This document shows positions 4,295 through 5,865 of a DNA stretch of 5,865 bases, piece by piece. The DNA is from Deltaproteobacteria bacterium (lineage in GTDB: Bacteria > Desulfobacterota > Syntrophia > Syntrophales > UBA2210). Positions within the stretch are counted from its first letter, which is position 1; each line of letters starts with the position of its first letter. The stretch covers positions 1 to 5,865 of the forward strand of contig JAFDAR010000110.1 in the NCBI GenBank assembly GCA_019313735.1. Reading direction: 5' to 3'. The position numbers and the translations under genes were made by a program. Under the pieces are notes generated by a model that made no database searches, was not told the DNA's origin, and saw nothing but the letters and a program-made list of their open reading frames with translations.

Positions 4295-5865
4295 ATGTCT
4301 GATAAAAACATCAAGGTGAGGGGAATTGTAACGCTTGTCATCGTTGCAGTCGCCCTGTTCTTTCTCATACCCTCCATAACACAGAAACTTCCTTCCGTCT
4401 GGAAAGACAATACAGACAAGATCCACTTGGGTCTCGATCTCCAGGGGGGAATGCATCTGGTCATGGAGGTGGAAACCGAAAAGGCAGTCGAGAGCGCCAT
4501 GGAGAGGATCTCGAATGATCTGAAAGAGACCCTCATGGAAAAAAGGGTGCGTTTTAAACACCTGAATCGGGAGGGCGGGGCTGTCACCACCCTTGAGTTG
4601 CCCGACAAGGAGTCAAGCTCGCGGTTCGAAAAGATACTGAAGAACGATTTTCCCAACCTTGATATCAAATCTTCAGAGATAGCAAACGGGATAGAAAAGG
4701 TTTATCTGAAGATAAGAGATAAACGGGTTGCTGCGATAGAAAAATTTGCCCTGGAACAGAGCCTTGAAACAATACGAAACAGGGTGGACCAGTTCGGTGT
4801 TTCTGAACCTGAAATAATACCCCAGGGCAAGGATCGCATACTTATACAACTGCCGGGAGTCAAGGACCCGCAAAGGGCTATCAACCTGATCGGAAAGATG
4901 GCTCTTCTGGAATTCAAGCTGCTGGATGAGGAATACAGCCTGGATGAGGCGCTTAAGGGGAATGTGCCCTCCGGTGATATCATAGCTTACGGGTACAAGG
5001 TAGAGCGTGCGACGGGACGAAGAACGAAGATCCCATATCTGCTCAAGAAGAAGACTCTCCTGACGGGCGAGTCCCTGGAGGATGCCAGGGTATCAATCAG
5101 CGACAGGTTTGGCGAGTCGTATGTCTCTCTGAAGTTTGATTCTCAGGGCGCGAGGGATTTTGACAGGATAACGGCAGCAAATATCAAGAAACGTCTGGCA
5201 ATTGTCCTGGATGGTGTGGTGCACTCCGCGCCTGTAATACAGGAAAGAATCTCAGGCGGCAACGCCCAGATTACCGGCAATTTTACCATGGACGAGGCAC
5301 ACGATCTGGCCATTGTCCTCCGGGCAGGCGCGCTACCGGCTCCTGTCAGGATACTGGAGCAGAGAACCGTGGGACCCTCCCTCGGCCAGGATTCCATAGA
5401 TAAGGGGATCCTGTCCATAATTGTGGGCGGCATACTGGTTATACTGTTCATGGTAATGTACTACAGCATGTCAGGGATCGTCGCCGATATCGCGCTTTCC
5501 TTGAACATAGTACTGATCCTGGGCGCGCTTGCCGCGTTCAAAGCAACTCTAACTCTTCCCGGTATCGCAGGTATCGTGCTGACCATAGGCATGGCCGTGG
5601 ACGCGAATGTCCTCATATTCGAGAGGATCAGGGAGGAGTTGAGGCTGGGCAAGTCTCCCCGGGCTGCCATAGCGGGGGGATACTCAAAGGCCCTGCTCAC
5701 CATTGTGGATGCAAATGTCACCACCCTTATCGCCGCTCTGGTGCTTTTCCAGTTCGGGACAGGACCCGTCAAGGGATTCGCCGTCACACTCAGCATAGGC
5801 ATAATATGCAGTATGTTCACCGCCATCTTTGTGACGAGAATCATTTACGACTATTTCGTATGGGA
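4295..5865 (+). CDS. secD: Protein translocase subunit SecD (3' end outside window)
   Basis: SecD, with SecF, uses the proton gradient to help pull secreted proteins through SecYEG on the periplasmic side. ATG 4295 follows AAAGGAA (4283-4289) with 5 bases between. The visible 523 codons run open to the window end. Residues 10-28 form the first membrane helix, followed by the LGLDLQGGMH motif (45-54). The large periplasmic region includes IRNRVDQFGVSEPEI, ILIQLPGV and LEFKLLDEE, then RLAIVLDGVVHSAPVI and GGNAQITGNFTMDEAHDLA, and LRAGALPAPV with RTVGPSLGQDSI. From about residue 372 come the C-terminal membrane helices, with the conserved GMAVDANVLIFERI (Asp436, proton-pathway Asp of the family) and the ALLTIVDANVTTLI segment. 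The last visible part, TRIIYDYFVW, is close to the usual C-terminus, so few residues are probably missing. Shorter than the 615-residue E. coli protein but similar to the compact form in many other bacteria. secF is expected next. Confidence 0.96.
   Translation, partial: MSDKNIKVRGIVTLVIVAVALFFLIPSITQKLPSVWKDNTDKIHLGLDLQGGMHLVMEVETEKAVESAMERISNDLKETLMEKRVRFKHLNREGGAVTTLELPDKESSSRFEKILKNDFPNLDIKSSEIANGIEKVYLKIRDKRVAAIEKFALEQSLETIRNRVDQFGVSEPEIIPQGKDRILIQLPGVKDPQRAINLIGKMALLEFKLLDEEYSLDEALKGNVPSGDIIAYGYKVERATGRRTKIPYLLKKKTLLTGESLEDARVSISDRFGESYVSLKFDSQGARDFDRITAANIKKRLAIVLDGVVHSAPVIQERISGGNAQITGNFTMDEAHDLAIVLRAGALPAPVRILEQRTVGPSLGQDSIDKGILSIIVGGILVILFMVMYYSMSGIVADIALSLNIVLILGALAAFKATLTLPGIAGIVLTIGMAVDANVLIFERIREELRLGKSPRAAIAGGYSKALLTIVDANVTTLIAALVLFQFGTGPVKGFAVTLSIGIICSMFTAIFVTRIIYDYFVW

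Noticed and set aside
5461..5844. Minus-strand open frames opposite secD (5143-5451 and 5461-5844)
   Set aside because: They mirror the membrane-helix codons of secD, and their translations are low in recognisable motifs. The + strand SecD match is unambiguous.
1..5865. CRISPR array, tRNA or rRNA genes, integrase or toxin-antitoxin modules
   Set aside because: No regularly spaced repeats, no cloverleaf-like segment I could recognise, and no matching protein families. MazG is housecleaning here, with no MazE/MazF partner visible.

Overview
The window is an ordinary chromosomal stretch from a Gram-negative-type bacterium. All genes are on the + strand and tightly packed, with moderate GC. The order queA - tgt - yajC - secD is the same as in Escherichia coli. 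Together with a short two-helix YjeT-type membrane protein, a glycine-rich YajC N-terminus and a GTAAAAAGTC-ended palindromic repeat, this suggests an anaerobic deltaproteobacterium (Desulfobacterota: Desulfobacterales or Syntrophobacterales-like). That placement is inference from gene style and memory of similar genomes, not from a search.

Region by region: positions 3-200 hold the C-terminal end of a small protein with two CxxC pairs (zinc-ribbon-like). It is followed after 12 bp by a short carboxymuconolactone-decarboxylase-like (CMD) protein (213-536). A mazG nucleotide pyrophosphohydrolase gene (514-1306) starts inside the CMD gene but is broken. Its first 27 codons read in one frame and everything after position 595 reads in another, with about 17 nt of the usual gene missing at the junction. 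A DUF2065/YjeT-like gene (1303-1488) overlaps the mazG stop. The 248 bp between it and queA are mostly filled by a ~168-bp inverted-repeat element flanked by 7-bp direct repeats.

The second half is the queuosine/secretion cluster. queA (1737-2699) and tgt (2753-3922) supply two enzymes of tRNA queuosine modification. yajC (3947-4273) and secD (4295 to the window end) encode parts of the Sec translocon accessory complex. secF would be expected just past the end. A 22-bp perfect palindrome lies between queA and tgt. The tgt, yajC and secD products look intact; queA lacks about 24 residues in its middle compared with the E. coli protein.

I did not find a new defence, mobile or regulatory system. 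The points worth checking are the broken mazG, the shortened queA, the inverted-repeat element and the intergenic palindrome.
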